Source of the DNA: Flavobacterium sp.
GTDB taxonomy: Bacteria; Bacteroidota; Bacteroidia; Flavobacteriales; Flavobacteriaceae
Length of the DNA stretch: 37,932 nt
NCBI GenBank assembly: GCA_030153045.1
Contig: JASLID010000050.1
Span: 1 to 37,932 of the forward strand
Direction: 5' to 3'
The notes under the pieces were generated by a model. That model was not told where the DNA came from. It did no database searches and worked only from the letters and a program-made list of their open reading frames with translations. Of this stretch, positions 16,244 to 25,699 are shown piece by piece. Position 1 is the first letter of the stretch; each line of letters opens with the position of its first letter. Made by a program: the position numbers and the translations under genes.

Positions 16244-19200
16244 TTATCGCTTTAAAGAAAAATGGGATTTAAATACTTTTGAGCTTCCTTTTTCATTATA
16301 ATCAACAGTAAACCAATAGTCGGTTGCGGGTAGCGGTTGTCCATTATAGGTACCATTCCATCCATTTGTTGAAGGTGTTATTTGCTTAATCAATTTTCCA
16401 AGTCTATCAAAAATATGAATTGGTGCATTTGGGTTTGTTGCAATTAAGTTTGGAATATTCCAAGTTTCGTGATACCCATCGCCATTTGGTGTGAAAAATT
16501 TAGGGTAATTAATAATGACGGCCTCTACTGGAGCAGGTGAACAATGTCCGTTTTTATCTCTCACTGTAATAGTGTGTTCTCCAGGAGTCACATCATAAAA
16601 GACATTACTGTCTTGAAAAGGACCGTTGTCTAACTGATACTCATAGTTTCCAGAACCTGCACCTAAAACATTAACTGTAATATAAGTTGGATTTTCAAAA
16701 GCATCGCTATAATCATATTCAATGTATGGTGAGTATTTTGTCACTTTAGTTGTAGCAGTAACGAAACATCTGGTGATGTTGTTTGTTATCAATACACTAT
16801 AATTACCTACTTGATTGGTTGTTATTGATGACGTGTTACCGCCATAAGGATTTCCATCGAGTGTCCATACAAAAGTATAGTTTGAGGTACTTAAACCAGT
16901 ATCAATAAATGCGGAGTTTAATAGCGTTCCAGTCTCATAATCTTCACAAATAAAATATTCAGCTCCTACATGTGGTTCTGGTAATAAATTGACAACTAAC
17001 CTAACTTCTGTTTTAGCATAACAAGGATTGGTTGAATTTCGGTTGCTAATTCTTACCCAAAAACTGTCAAATAAAGGGTTGTCATTTTCATAAGCCAATG
17101 GATTTGGAATTGAATTTGTATCTAAGTCAGCATCTGTGGAAGAGGTGAAATAAGAAAAAACAAAATCAGAAGCAGGAGCTTGCGTTCCCAAAACTTGAGG
17201 CTCAACTAAAGTTAAATTAAACCTGTAAATACCATCATTATTGTTATAAGTATCACAAACAATATATGGGTTTTGTGTTGGGTCTGGATAAACTACGGAA
17301 TTAGCAACTGGTGTATCTACAATATTAACAATAAAGTCGCTTTCGTCAGTACAGGATGGGACAAATGTTGATGTGCCTCGAATCAGTATAGTATTAGCTC
17401 CAGGAGTTGTTATGATTGCATTTTGAGCTAATAAAACTCCATTTGAATCATAATAATTTTCACCAGGCCCCAAGTCGTTTGGATTCAATTGATAACTTTC
17501 GCAAGTTGGTGGTACGTCTAGAAGTTCAGTAACATTATAAATAGTAATAGTAATTGCTTGTTCAATAAAACAATTTGGTGTGGTTCCTGTTTCTGCGTAA
17601 GCGTAAATTATAGGTTGTGTAGTAGTGTAATTCGTTAATGCAGGAATTTCTACATTACCCACAACTAATGGTCCTCCAGACATGGTATAATATTTTCCAA
17701 CGTTTAATACCGGTAAAGTATAATCGTTACAAACATTAACCGTACTTTGAACCGGAGGGTCTAAAACAGGGGTGTCATTAATTGTAATGGTAAAAGAATT
17801 TTCGTCCACACAACTAAAACGATTATTGGTTTCAGTATAAATATAAATTGGAGTTACTATATTGGTTGAATTGTATGTTGTGCCTGCAGCAATTAAATTA
17901 CCACCTCCACCTAAGTGAGAAGCATCATAATAAAAATTATTAACAGGTAGTGGAGGTAATGTAAAACTATCACAATGGGTTTGAGGTCCTAAATCATGTG
18001 CTTCAATACCATCAAAAATAATATCAAATGAGTTCTGACTGTAACAATTTGGATCATTTGGATTTTCAGCATAAATATAAATGGTTTTTATTCTGCCCGG
18101 AATATCATCTCCAGCATTTAAATCGCTGGCGTCAATAAAAAAGTCTGTGATAGGGTTTACTCCTAAAGGATCATCAAAATAAGCTCCGTTTGCAAGTGGT
18201 GTTAAATTATAAAAATAACAAGGAATTTGATTGTCTCTTGAATCGATAACAGGACGTTGATTGATGATTATGTTCCACGGAATTTCATTATAACATACTG
18301 GCGATAATGGTGTAGCTGATTCTTTGTATATCCAAATAGTTTCGGTTGTAGTAATCGAATCTACATTGGCGAATAATTCAGTTAGTCCGTTTCCAGGACC
18401 GTTTTGTCCTCTAAAATATCTTCCTCCATCAGGATTTGTTGGCAATAAAAAACTATCGCAGGCAACAGCATCCTGTTGAGGTGTTAAAACAGGTTGATGA
18501 AAAGTAATGGTAAAAGCATCGTCATCAGTACAGCCAGCACCTGGTACATAATGATGTATGGTAGTTGTTTGTGTAATGTCGACAGGTGTAGCAATTACAT
18601 TTCCTCCGCCATTCGCTTGATCCCGATATTCACCCACTGGAGGTGCTGTTAATGTATATGGCGGAACACATAAATCTACGTTTTGTAAATTTAAACTTCC
18701 TATGTAAACAGTAAATGTGTAAATGGTAGAACGACAACCGTTATTTTCTGCATAAGCATGAAGTTCGGTTGTAGTTGTTATAGGAAATGTTACAGGAGTG
18801 TATGTTCCTGTTCCCGAGTCGAATGTATAATAATTGGCTGTGCCAACATCTGTATTGATAGTTGGTAACGAATTTACTTGAGTACAATCGAAGATGTTTG
18901 CAAAAGTGTTGTTAATAGTTGGTGTTCTGTTAATCACCACATCAAACTGACTGTTGATAGGCATACACGTTGGATCCGTATAAGTGAAATAAGTATATAT
19001 CGTTGTAGTTCCTAAGGCTGTAATAGCATGACCCGGTAGAAGCTCTACATTGGTCGGATTGCTTGGTCCACCAGGAAATTGATAATAATGAGTTCCAATA
19101 TGTGGGTAGGCTGGTAGGTTATACACATCGCAACTAGGACCAGGAGCTGGTGTGATATCATCTATATCTACAATTACGACTCTAAAACTAATTTCAGAAG

Positions 19201-21025
19201 GGCAGCTTGGTGTGCCTCCGGTTTCGTGATACAAGTAGATAGTTGTATTGACAGTTATATGTGTTCCAGGTGGTAAAATTGGCAAGCCTTGATTTGGTCC
19301 AGAATAATAAGTTCCCGGATTTGTTGGGGTTGGTAAAATATATTCTACACATACATATTGGTCTACAACTGGATCAAGTAATGGTTTTGGTTTCACAATC
19401 AAATTGAAACTAGTCGTATTAAAACAATTAGGATCTGTAATTGTAATTATTCTAACATAAATAGTCGCATTGCCAGATAATAAAGAGGATGAAGTATCTA
19501 TAGGATTTGCTCCTGAGTTAGCATCAGCTTGTGTTAAATGATAAGTTACTGAATAAATACTCGAAGATTGTGTTAAAAGTACATCTGGAGTTTGAGAAGG
19601 TAAATTAAACAAGGCAGTATTTGACCCTGAAGTAATTTCACATTCGGTCATGTCGCCTGGATTATTGGCCACAGGCGCAGGTGTTAAACGTAAATTAAAT
19701 GATTTTAACGTGTAACATCCAGTGGTTGTATTTTGAATTCGAATCCAAATTTGTTTTGGCAAACTACCAGCAGTGACATTATAATTTAAAGGAAGTGGTG
19801 CCGCATTATTTTCAGCATCCAGTTGAAATTCGTGATAACTAACTACGTATTGACTACTCGGATCAACAATAGGAGTATTGTATGCTAAATCATAAGTATA
19901 ACTCGTTAAACCAGAATTACATTTGTATAAATCTACTGGATCTGGAACAGTTATGCCTGATTGATACCCAATAATAATATCATTAGTTGCGACTTCACAG
20001 TTTGATGATTGAATAAAATAGGTTAGAAAATATGTTCCTGGTTGATTTACTACTAAATCTGGTCCAGTTTCTCCCGGAATAGGATTTCCATTAGCATCTT
20101 TCCAAATAAAATCAAAAAAGTTAGGATCTAATCCTGATGAAATGGTATAATTTTCATTAACGCCATTATTGTTACATAAATCGGCCACATCTGGACCCAA
20201 AACATCTGAGTTAAAATCGAAACTACCACCTCCAAGAAACACCGCCGAATCAAAGCGTTGGTCACCTCGATCAGCAATAACCAATTTTATATGGTAAGTG
20301 TCTCCAGGGATTAAATCTGATTTGGTAGCATCCATTAAAACAGTTTGCCCATTATAATTGGTGGCCGAACCGGCTGCTGCAGATCCTCCGTTAAAAGATC
20401 CAAAATATTGTGCGTTCGATGACGGACAAGCCGAATTATATAAAAAATTTCGAATGGTTTCCACCGAAATTGGTGTTGTTGTACTCGGAATTACCGCTAA
20501 ATTTTGGGTTACGCCAAATTGATCGGTTATTAAAAAGGCAAAAGCATCGGGCGAATTACATTGGTAAGTTCCGTATTCTTCGGAAGCAAATAAAAACTGA
20601 AAATTCATAAAAGAAGAAAACGACGTAAAATCGAATTCTAAAACAGTAGCATTTGTCGAATTCATTGTGATTCCAGCTGCTAAAAGTGCTGCTTCTAATT
20701 GAGCATCGCCAAGCCAAGCAGGACTACCATCACTTAGCTCAGAAGAATTTGGTCCGGGAGAATTCAATACATTTCCAGTGGTCAAAACAACTCCGTTTTG
20801 TAATGGAAAAGCAGGATTAGTATTAGTGAAATAACCAATACCATTAGTCGATCCAAAATTTGTTCCTGTTCTAGAACTAACATTTCTAACATCAACGCAA
20901 GGACTATTTACCAAAACATCTCTTACCAATTCGAGATCAGTATGCGTTGTTGTATTTACTGTAATTGATTGCGAAAAACTTATTAAAGAAAATAGTAGTG
21001 CAAATATTAATGAAGTTTTTCTCAT
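16244..21025 (-). CDS. Choice-of-anchor L protein with T9SS type B sorting domain
   Basis: 1593 aa from ATG 21025. A frame from 21049 would start inside the -7 box, and MRKTSLIFALLFSLISFSQS is the proper signal peptide. The N-terminal 270 residues are a choice-of-anchor L domain (GIGYFTNTNPAFPLQNGVVL, FQFLFASEEYGTYQCNSPDA, GDTYHIKLVIADRGDQRFDS). About residues 540-1250 carry nine repeats of roughly 80 aa with the pattern C..Y.LP ... YY....G ... T.IYIYAET ... C.....F.I.I. The C-terminus (YPKFFTPNGDGYHETWNI ... WNGTYNGQPLPATDYWFTVD ... SHFSLKR) is the gliding-motility-associated type B T9SS signal. The protein is secreted through the type IX system and displayed on or released from the cell; adhesion is a likely role but not shown. 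Confidence 0.92.
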   Translation of the reverse strand: MRKTSLIFALLFSLISFSQSITVNTTTHTDLELVRDVLVNSPCVDVRNVSSRTGTNFGSTNGIGYFTNTNPAFPLQNGVVLTTGNVLNSPGPNSSELSDGSPAWLGDAQLEAALLAAGITMNSTNATVLEFDFTSFSSFMNFQFLFASEEYGTYQCNSPDAFAFLITDQFGVTQNLAVIPSTTTPISVETIRNFLYNSACPSSNAQYFGSFNGGSAAAGSATNYNGQTVLMDATKSDLIPGDTYHIKLVIADRGDQRFDSAVFLGGGSFDFNSDVLGPDVADLCNNNGVNENYTISSGLDPNFFDFIWKDANGNPIPGETGPDLVVNQPGTYFLTYFIQSSNCEVATNDIIIGYQSGITVPDPVDLYKCNSGLTSYTYDLAYNTPIVDPSSQYVVSYHEFQLDAENNAAPLPLNYNVTAGSLPKQIWIRIQNTTTGCYTLKSFNLRLTPAPVANNPGDMTECEITSGSNTALFNLPSQTPDVLLTQSSSIYSVTYHLTQADANSGANPIDTSSSLLSGNATIYVRIITITDPNCFNTTSFNLIVKPKPLLDPVVDQYVCVEYILPTPTNPGTYYSGPNQGLPILPPGTHITVNTTIYLYHETGGTPSCPSEISFRVVIVDIDDITPAPGPSCDVYNLPAYPHIGTHYYQFPGGPSNPTNVELLPGHAITALGTTTIYTYFTYTDPTCMPINSQFDVVINRTPTINNTFANIFDCTQVNSLPTINTDVGTANYYTFDSGTGTYTPVTFPITTTTELHAYAENNGCRSTIYTFTVYIGSLNLQNVDLCVPPYTLTAPPVGEYRDQANGGGNVIATPVDITQTTTIHHYVPGAGCTDDDAFTITFHQPVLTPQQDAVACDSFLLPTNPDGGRYFRGQNGPGNGLTELFANVDSITTTETIWIYKESATPLSPVCYNEIPWNIIINQRPVIDSRDNQIPCYFYNLTPLANGAYFDDPLGVNPITDFFIDASDLNAGDDIPGRIKTIYIYAENPNDPNCYSQNSFDIIFDGIEAHDLGPQTHCDSFTLPPLPVNNFYYDASHLGGGGNLIAAGTTYNSTNIVTPIYIYTETNNRFSCVDENSFTITINDTPVLDPPVQSTVNVCNDYTLPVLNVGKYYTMSGGPLVVGNVEIPALTNYTTTQPIIYAYAETGTTPNCFIEQAITITIYNVTELLDVPPTCESYQLNPNDLGPGENYYDSNGVLLAQNAIITTPGANTILIRGTSTFVPSCTDESDFIVNIVDTPVANSVVYPDPTQNPYIVCDTYNNNDGIYRFNLTLVEPQVLGTQAPASDFVFSYFTSSTDADLDTNSIPNPLAYENDNPLFDSFWVRISNRNSTNPCYAKTEVRLVVNLLPEPHVGAEYFICEDYETGTLLNSAFIDTGLSTSNYTFVWTLDGNPYGGNTSSITTNQVGNYSVLITNNITRCFVTATTKVTKYSPYIEYDYSDAFENPTYITVNVLGAGSGNYEYQLDNGPFQDSNVFYDVTPGEHTITVRDKNGHCSPAPVEAVIINYPKFFTPNGDGYHETWNIPNLIATNPNAPIHIFDRLGKLIKQITPSTNGWNGTYNGQPLPATDYWFTVDYNEKGSSKVFKSHFSLKR

Positions 21026-21048
21026 AAAGGCTTGATTTTGAAAGGGCA

Positions 21049-21056
21049 CAAATATA
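21049..21056 (-). promoter_or_regulatory. -7 box of the giant T9SS protein gene
   Basis: The minus strand reads TATATTTG, an exact match to TAnnTTTG, 23 bp before the chosen start at 21025. No clear TTG at -33. Confidence 0.55.
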
Positions 21057-21213
21057 TATTTTTTACTAACTAAAAGTAAATTTTATCGATTAAATACTCG
21101 ATTGATTTCTTACTAAAGTTAAGCCAATTTTTTGAATTGATTTATAAAAAAATTCGAAGTTTTTGTTGCCAAATTGTGAATTATAATTTTCACTCAAATT
21201 TCTATTAAAATAG

Positions 21214-21221
21214 TATCTTTG
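21214..21221 (+). promoter_or_regulatory. -7 box of argS
   Basis: TATCTTTG is an exact TAnnTTTG. It overlaps the TTG at 21219 that would otherwise be an upstream start, so translation must begin at ATG 21240 with a short leader of about 12 nt. Confidence 0.6.
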
Positions 21222-21239
21222 CTCGCTAAAATAATTATC

Positions 21240-23015
21240 ATGACACTTACACAAATTCTTACTCCGCAAATTCAGAATGCTGTCAAAGCATTGTTTGATG
21301 TTTCACTCGAAAAAGTTGAATTTCAGGCTACACGTAGGGATTTTGAAGGTGATATTACTATGGTTATTTTTCCTTTATTGAAATTAATAAAAGGAAATCC
21401 AGCTGAAATAGGAACAAAAATTGGAAATTATCTAGTTGAAAATATTCAAGAAGTTGAAAAATTCAATGTAGTTGCCGGATTTTTGAATATTGTTATTTCA
21501 GATGCATATTACCTGAATTTCTTTAACGAAATTAAAACAAACGAGCAATTTGGTTTTGTTACTCCAAAAGAAGGGGATAAGGCAGTTATGGTCGAATATT
21601 CTTCGCCAAACACCAACAAACCTCTGCATTTAGGGCATGTTCGTAATAATTTATTAGGCTATTCTGTAGCCGAAATCATCAAAGCTTCAGGTAAAAAAGT
21701 ATATAAAACTCAAATCATTAACGACCGTGGAATTCATATTTGCAAGTCGATGTTGGCTTGGCAGAAATTTGGAAAAGAAGAAACTCCTCAAACTTCAGGT
21801 TTAAAAGGGGATAAGTTGGTTGGAAAATATTATGTTGAATTTGATAAAACATATAAAACAGAAATCAACGCATTAATTGCCGAGGGAAAAACGGAAGAAG
21901 AAGCTAAAAAGCAAGCGCCAATTATTCTTGAAGCACAACAAATGCTTTTAGACTGGGAAGCAGGAAAACCAGAAGTTATGGCACTTTGGAAAACCATGAA
22001 CCAATGGGTTTACGATGGTTTTGCTACAACGTATAAAAATTTAGGTGTCGATTTCGATTCTTATTATTACGAAAGCAATACCTATTTATTAGGAAAAGAA
22101 GTAGTTCAATTTGGATTGGAAAAAGGCATTTTCGAAAAAGATCCCGATGGTTCTGTTTGGATCGATTTGACCGAAGATGGTTTAGATAGAAAAATTGTTT
22201 TGCGTTCTGACGGTACTGCTGTGTATATGACACAAGATATTGGGACAGCGATTCAGCGTGTAAAAGATTTTCCAGATGTAGGCGGAATGGTTTACACGGT
22301 AGGAAATGAACAAGATTATCACTTTAAAGTTTTGTTTTTAATTCTGAAAAAACTCGGTTTCGATTGGGCACAGGATTTATTCCATTTGTCTTATGGAATG
22401 GTCGAATTGCCTTCAGGTAAAATGAAATCTCGTGAAGGAACTGTGGTTGATGCAGATGATTTGATGGAAGAAATGACAGCAACAGCGAAACAAATTTCGG
22501 AAGAGTTAGGAAAATTAGAAGGTTATTCTGATGCTGAAAAAGCTGAATTGTTTAAAACCATTGGTCTCGGAGCTTTAAAATATTACATGCTTAAAGTAGA
22601 TCCTAAAAAGCAAATGATGTTTAACCCAGAAGAGTCGGTTGATTTTGCTGGAAACACAGGGCCTTTCATACAATATACGTACGCTCGTATCCAATCTATT
22701 CTGCGTAAAGCTGATTTTGATACTAATGCAAATATTACTTTGCCATTACATGAAAAAGAAAAGGAATTAATCAAACAAATTGAAATGTATCCTGAGGTGA
22801 TTCAAAATGCGGCTCACAATCACAGCCCGGCATTAATTGCTAATTATACGTACGATTTGGTAAAAGAATACAATTCATTTTATCAAACAGTTTCTATTTT
22901 AGGAGAAGAAAACCACGATAAAAAAGTGTTTAGAGTGCAGTTGTCTAAAAAAGTGGCCGATACAATTAAATCAGCGTTTACTTTGTTGGGTATTACTGTT
23001 CCTGAGAGAATGTAG
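21240..23015 (+). CDS. argS: Arginyl-tRNA synthetase
   Basis: 591 aa from ATG 21240. It is a class I aminoacyl-tRNA synthetase: the HIGH motif is HLGH (130-133) in SSPNTNKPLHLGHVRNNLLG, and the KMSKS region is KMKSREGT (394-401), as in Bacteroidota ArgRS. The N-terminal Add-1-like domain (1-110) contacts the tRNA elbow, and the C-terminal helical domain, ending LLGITVPERM, reads the anticodon. It charges tRNA-Arg in the cytosol. The promoter box lies directly upstream. The RDD protein gene follows on the same strand 64 bp later with no terminator between, so the two may be co-transcribed. Confidence 0.97.
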   Translation: MTLTQILTPQIQNAVKALFDVSLEKVEFQATRRDFEGDITMVIFPLLKLIKGNPAEIGTKIGNYLVENIQEVEKFNVVAGFLNIVISDAYYLNFFNEIKTNEQFGFVTPKEGDKAVMVEYSSPNTNKPLHLGHVRNNLLGYSVAEIIKASGKKVYKTQIINDRGIHICKSMLAWQKFGKEETPQTSGLKGDKLVGKYYVEFDKTYKTEINALIAEGKTEEEAKKQAPIILEAQQMLLDWEAGKPEVMALWKTMNQWVYDGFATTYKNLGVDFDSYYYESNTYLLGKEVVQFGLEKGIFEKDPDGSVWIDLTEDGLDRKIVLRSDGTAVYMTQDIGTAIQRVKDFPDVGGMVYTVGNEQDYHFKVLFLILKKLGFDWAQDLFHLSYGMVELPSGKMKSREGTVVDADDLMEEMTATAKQISEELGKLEGYSDAEKAELFKTIGLGALKYYMLKVDPKKQMMFNPEESVDFAGNTGPFIQYTYARIQSILRKADFDTNANITLPLHEKEKELIKQIEMYPEVIQNAAHNHSPALIANYTYDLVKEYNSFYQTVSILGEENHDKKVFRVQLSKKVADTIKSAFTLLGITVPERM

Positions 23016-23079
23016 TTTAGAGTATTTGTGCTTTTATCTTCTGAAAAGAATTGAAAAAATAATATTGAATAGACAAATT

Positions 23080-23667
23080 ATGGAGAATGATTTTGACAAT
23101 GTAATGTCTAAAAAAACTAATGCGGAATTAATTAAAATCATAGCGACTGAAAGTTCAAAATATCAACCATTAGCTGTCGATAGTGCTAAAAGAGAAATTG
23201 AATTGCGAAATATTGATACAGATACATTTCAACAAATTGTAGAAAAAGCAAGTATTGAAAGACAAAACCAAGACGCATTTGATAAAAGCATTGTAAGTTC
23301 AACTCTGAGATTTGTGCATTTAGTTGTTGATTTTATTTCTTTTTTTATAATCTATTTTGTTTTGACAAGTTTGGTTATGCTTGTTTTCAATATTGACAGT
23401 AATAAAAGTGTTTTACCTTTTTGGTTTTTAATGCTTATGTCCTTTATGATAAATTATGCATACATGGAATATAAGTTTCAGAAAACACTTGGGAAATTTA
23501 TAACTAAAACTAAAGTTGTAAATCTGAATGGTGAGAAACCAAATCTGTCAGATATTATGACTAGAACATTTTGTAGACTAATTCCTTTCGATAGATTTTC
23601 TTTCTTTTTTGCTAAAAATGGATTTCATGATGGAATATCAAATACAAGAGTAGTTAAAGATTTATAA
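23080..23667 (+). CDS. RDD family membrane protein
   Basis: About 195 aa from ATG 23080 (MENDFDNVMSKKTNAELIKI). The longer frame from the TTG at 23026 adds a basic stretch without a signal and is less likely. Residues 1-80 are soluble and helical (AELIKIIATESSKYQPLAVDSAKREIELR). They are followed by an RDD domain with TM segments (VHLVVDFISFFIIYFVLTSL, LPFWFLMLMSFMINYAYMEY) and the motifs QKTLGKFITKTKVVNLNGEKP and RTFCRLIPFDRFSFFF. RDD proteins are small membrane proteins, some proposed as transporters; function here is unknown. The N-terminal soluble helix is shared by several Flavobacteria RDD proteins. Confidence 0.8.
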   Translation: MENDFDNVMSKKTNAELIKIIATESSKYQPLAVDSAKREIELRNIDTDTFQQIVEKASIERQNQDAFDKSIVSSTLRFVHLVVDFISFFIIYFVLTSLVMLVFNIDSNKSVLPFWFLMLMSFMINYAYMEYKFQKTLGKFITKTKVVNLNGEKPNLSDIMTRTFCRLIPFDRFSFFFAKNGFHDGISNTRVVKDL

Positions 23668-23720
23668 ATACTGAATTTCAACCTTACAATTCTTAAATTA
23701 ATAATGGTTTAAATAAAAAT

Positions 23721-23752
23721 AAAAACCTGTTCATTAAATTGAACAGGTTTTT
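23721..23752. terminator. Bidirectional terminator
   Basis: AAAAACCTGTTCA (23721-23733) pairs perfectly with TGAACAGGTTTTT (23740-23752) around a 6-nt loop, between the convergent RDD and DUF1801-type genes. Confidence 0.9.
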
Positions 23753-23756
23753 GTTT

Positions 23757-24344
23757 TTATGATTTTCGGTATTTGTCATTCAAACCAATACCATCAAAAA
23801 TGAGTGGTTTTATTTTTTCTAAACGTGAGATTTTAGTTTTCTCTTGTTTTGCATCATCAATATATTCTATAAATTCTCTTTGTTTGAAAGGAGGGAGTTT
23901 TTCAAAGGCTTTTGCGACATCATCATTTTCATTTAAAAAGGCTTGAAAAAAATCGGAAACAATATGTTCTTTCTTTTCAGGTTTGTGCGTTCTTCCTTCT
24001 TTTTCAATTTGGATTGCTTCCTGAATGTATTGCAGAATTAATTTTTCATTGATTTCCTCTTTAGAAGTAAATCGCCATTGACGCAAAGCTTTTGTCACGC
24101 CTTCGTTGGCATTCACTAAAACGTTTAACTCATCTTTCAGGAAAACACCATTAAAAAACCAAATGCCCAAATAGGATTTGAAACCGCCTATTCCTAAAAC
24201 ATTTTTGTTGTTATAGGTATATACAATGCCTCCCCATTTAGTCGTTTCAATGAGTTCGGTTTTATTCACAATCGATTTGAGGAAGTCAATTTCTTCCGTC
24301 CATTGATTGTTTTTATCCCAAATTTTCGAAGCTGGTTTTTCCAA
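23757..24344 (-). CDS. DUF1801 / YdeI-OmpD-associated family protein
   Basis: 195 aa. The first 115 residues are a DUF1801-type domain (ETTKWGGIVYTYNNKNVLGI, GGFKSYLGIWFFNGVFLKD). The C-terminal part (FEKLPPFKQREFIEYIDDAKQEKTKISRLEKI) is the helical YdeI/OmpD-associated module. The family is linked in annotation to bacteriocin resistance, without a defined mechanism. The start is a TTG (24344-24342): no ATG lies nearby, and an in-frame stop, which is the pepT stop, sits only 6 nt upstream. Translation is probably coupled to pepT, and the two form an operon. Confidence 0.85.
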   Translation of the reverse strand: MEKPASKIWDKNNQWTEEIDFLKSIVNKTELIETTKWGGIVYTYNNKNVLGIGGFKSYLGIWFFNGVFLKDELNVLVNANEGVTKALRQWRFTSKEEINEKLILQYIQEAIQIEKEGRTHKPEKKEHIVSDFFQAFLNENDDVAKAFEKLPPFKQREFIEYIDDAKQEKTKISRLEKIKPLIFDGIGLNDKYRKS

Positions 24345-24350
24345 AGAAAC

Positions 24351-25601
24351 TTATTTTTTATATTTTTCCGAAGCTGTGATTTGAGCAATTTCAACAATCA
24401 CCTCTATGGCTTTTTGCATGCTTTCTACAGGAACATATTCATATTTTCCGTGAAAATTGTGTCCTCCGGCAAAAATGTTAGGACAAGGTAAACCCATAAA
24501 TGACAATCTAGATCCATCAGTACCCCCACGAATAGGTTTAATTAATGGTTTAATGTTAAGGTTTTTCATTGCTTCTTCAGCAATATCAATAATATGCATT
24601 ACAGGAACAATTTTTTCGCGCATATTGTAATATTGATCTTTTATTTCAATCTCAACAATGTTTTCACCAAACTGTTTTGCGTATTTTTTATTGACTTTAT
24701 CAGCAATTTCTTGCGCTAATTTCTTGCGTTTTTCAAATTTCTTGCGATCATGGTCACGAATGATTAACTGCACATTCGTTTCTTCAATACTTCCGTCAAG
24801 ATGTACTACGTGAAAGAAACCTTCGTACCCTTTTGTTCTTTCAGGTACTTCATCCTTAGGTAATTTTGAAATGTATTTTGTAGCTAAAAGCATCGAATTG
24901 ATCATTTTCCCTTTGGCATAACCTGGGTGAACGCTTTTTCCTTTAAATTTTAGTTTTACTCCGGCAGCATTGAAGTTTTCATATTCTAATTCGCCAATTT
25001 GACTTCCATCCATAGTGTAAGCCCAATCGCAACCAAATGTTGAAACATCAAAGAAATCGGCACCACGACCTATTTCTTCATCGGGTGTAAATCCAACTTT
25101 TATAGTTCCGTGTTTGATGTTTGGATTTTGAATTAAATACTCCATAGCCGACATAATTTCTGTAATCCCAGCTTTGTCATCGGCACCAAGTAAGGTTGTT
25201 CCGTCAGTAGTAATTAAAGTTTGCCCTTTGTAAAGCAATAAATCTTTAAAGTAACTTGGTGATAGGATAATATTTTGCTCTTTGTTTAAAACGATATCAC
25301 CACCATCATAATTTTTTACGATTTGTGGTTTTACATTGGCGCCAGTAAAATCAGGAGTAGTGTCAAAATGCGATACGAAGCCAATGGTTGGCACTTCATA
25401 ATCGATGTTACTTGGTAATGTGGCTTGAATGTACGATTTGTCATCGATACTCACATCTTGCAAACCAATGGCTTTTAATTCGTCAACTAATTTATTGGCT
25501 AAGTCCCACTGTTTTGCTGTACTTGGAGTGGTGTTTGAATTGGGATCAGATTCTGTGTCAACAGTTACATAACTAATGAAACGATCAATAATATGTTGCA
25601 T
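24351..25601 (-). CDS. pepT: Peptidase T (tripeptide aminopeptidase)
   Basis: 416 aa, the normal length for PepT, an M20 metallopeptidase that removes N-terminal residues from tripeptides in the cytosol. The di-zinc ligands are present: His78 (SHFDTTPD), Asp141 (LLGADDKAG), Glu176 with general base Glu175 (FTPDEEIGRG), Asp198 (TMDGSQIG) and His381 (FAGGHNFHGKYEY). The lid domain contains KGKSVHPGYAKGKM. A -7 box (25618-25625) precedes the ATG. It is the first gene of an operon with the DUF1801-type gene. Confidence 0.96.
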   Translation of the reverse strand: MQHIIDRFISYVTVDTESDPNSNTTPSTAKQWDLANKLVDELKAIGLQDVSIDDKSYIQATLPSNIDYEVPTIGFVSHFDTTPDFTGANVKPQIVKNYDGGDIVLNKEQNIILSPSYFKDLLLYKGQTLITTDGTTLLGADDKAGITEIMSAMEYLIQNPNIKHGTIKVGFTPDEEIGRGADFFDVSTFGCDWAYTMDGSQIGELEYENFNAAGVKLKFKGKSVHPGYAKGKMINSMLLATKYISKLPKDEVPERTKGYEGFFHVVHLDGSIEETNVQLIIRDHDRKKFEKRKKLAQEIADKVNKKYAKQFGENIVEIEIKDQYYNMREKIVPVMHIIDIAEEAMKNLNIKPLIKPIRGGTDGSRLSFMGLPCPNIFAGGHNFHGKYEYVPVESMQKAIEVIVEIAQITASEKYKK

Positions 25602-25617
25602 ACGTTTATTTTTTTAG

Positions 25618-25625
25618 CAAATATA
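25618..25625 (-). promoter_or_regulatory. -7 box of pepT
   Basis: The minus strand reads TATATTTG, an exact TAnnTTTG, 16 bp upstream of the pepT ATG. Confidence 0.55.
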
Positions 25626-25699
25626 ATAAATAGGAGGGGATTGTATGAGGTTAAGTCTTAACAGGTTTTTAAAAGTTGTATTTCTTTTTTTGTAAACCG

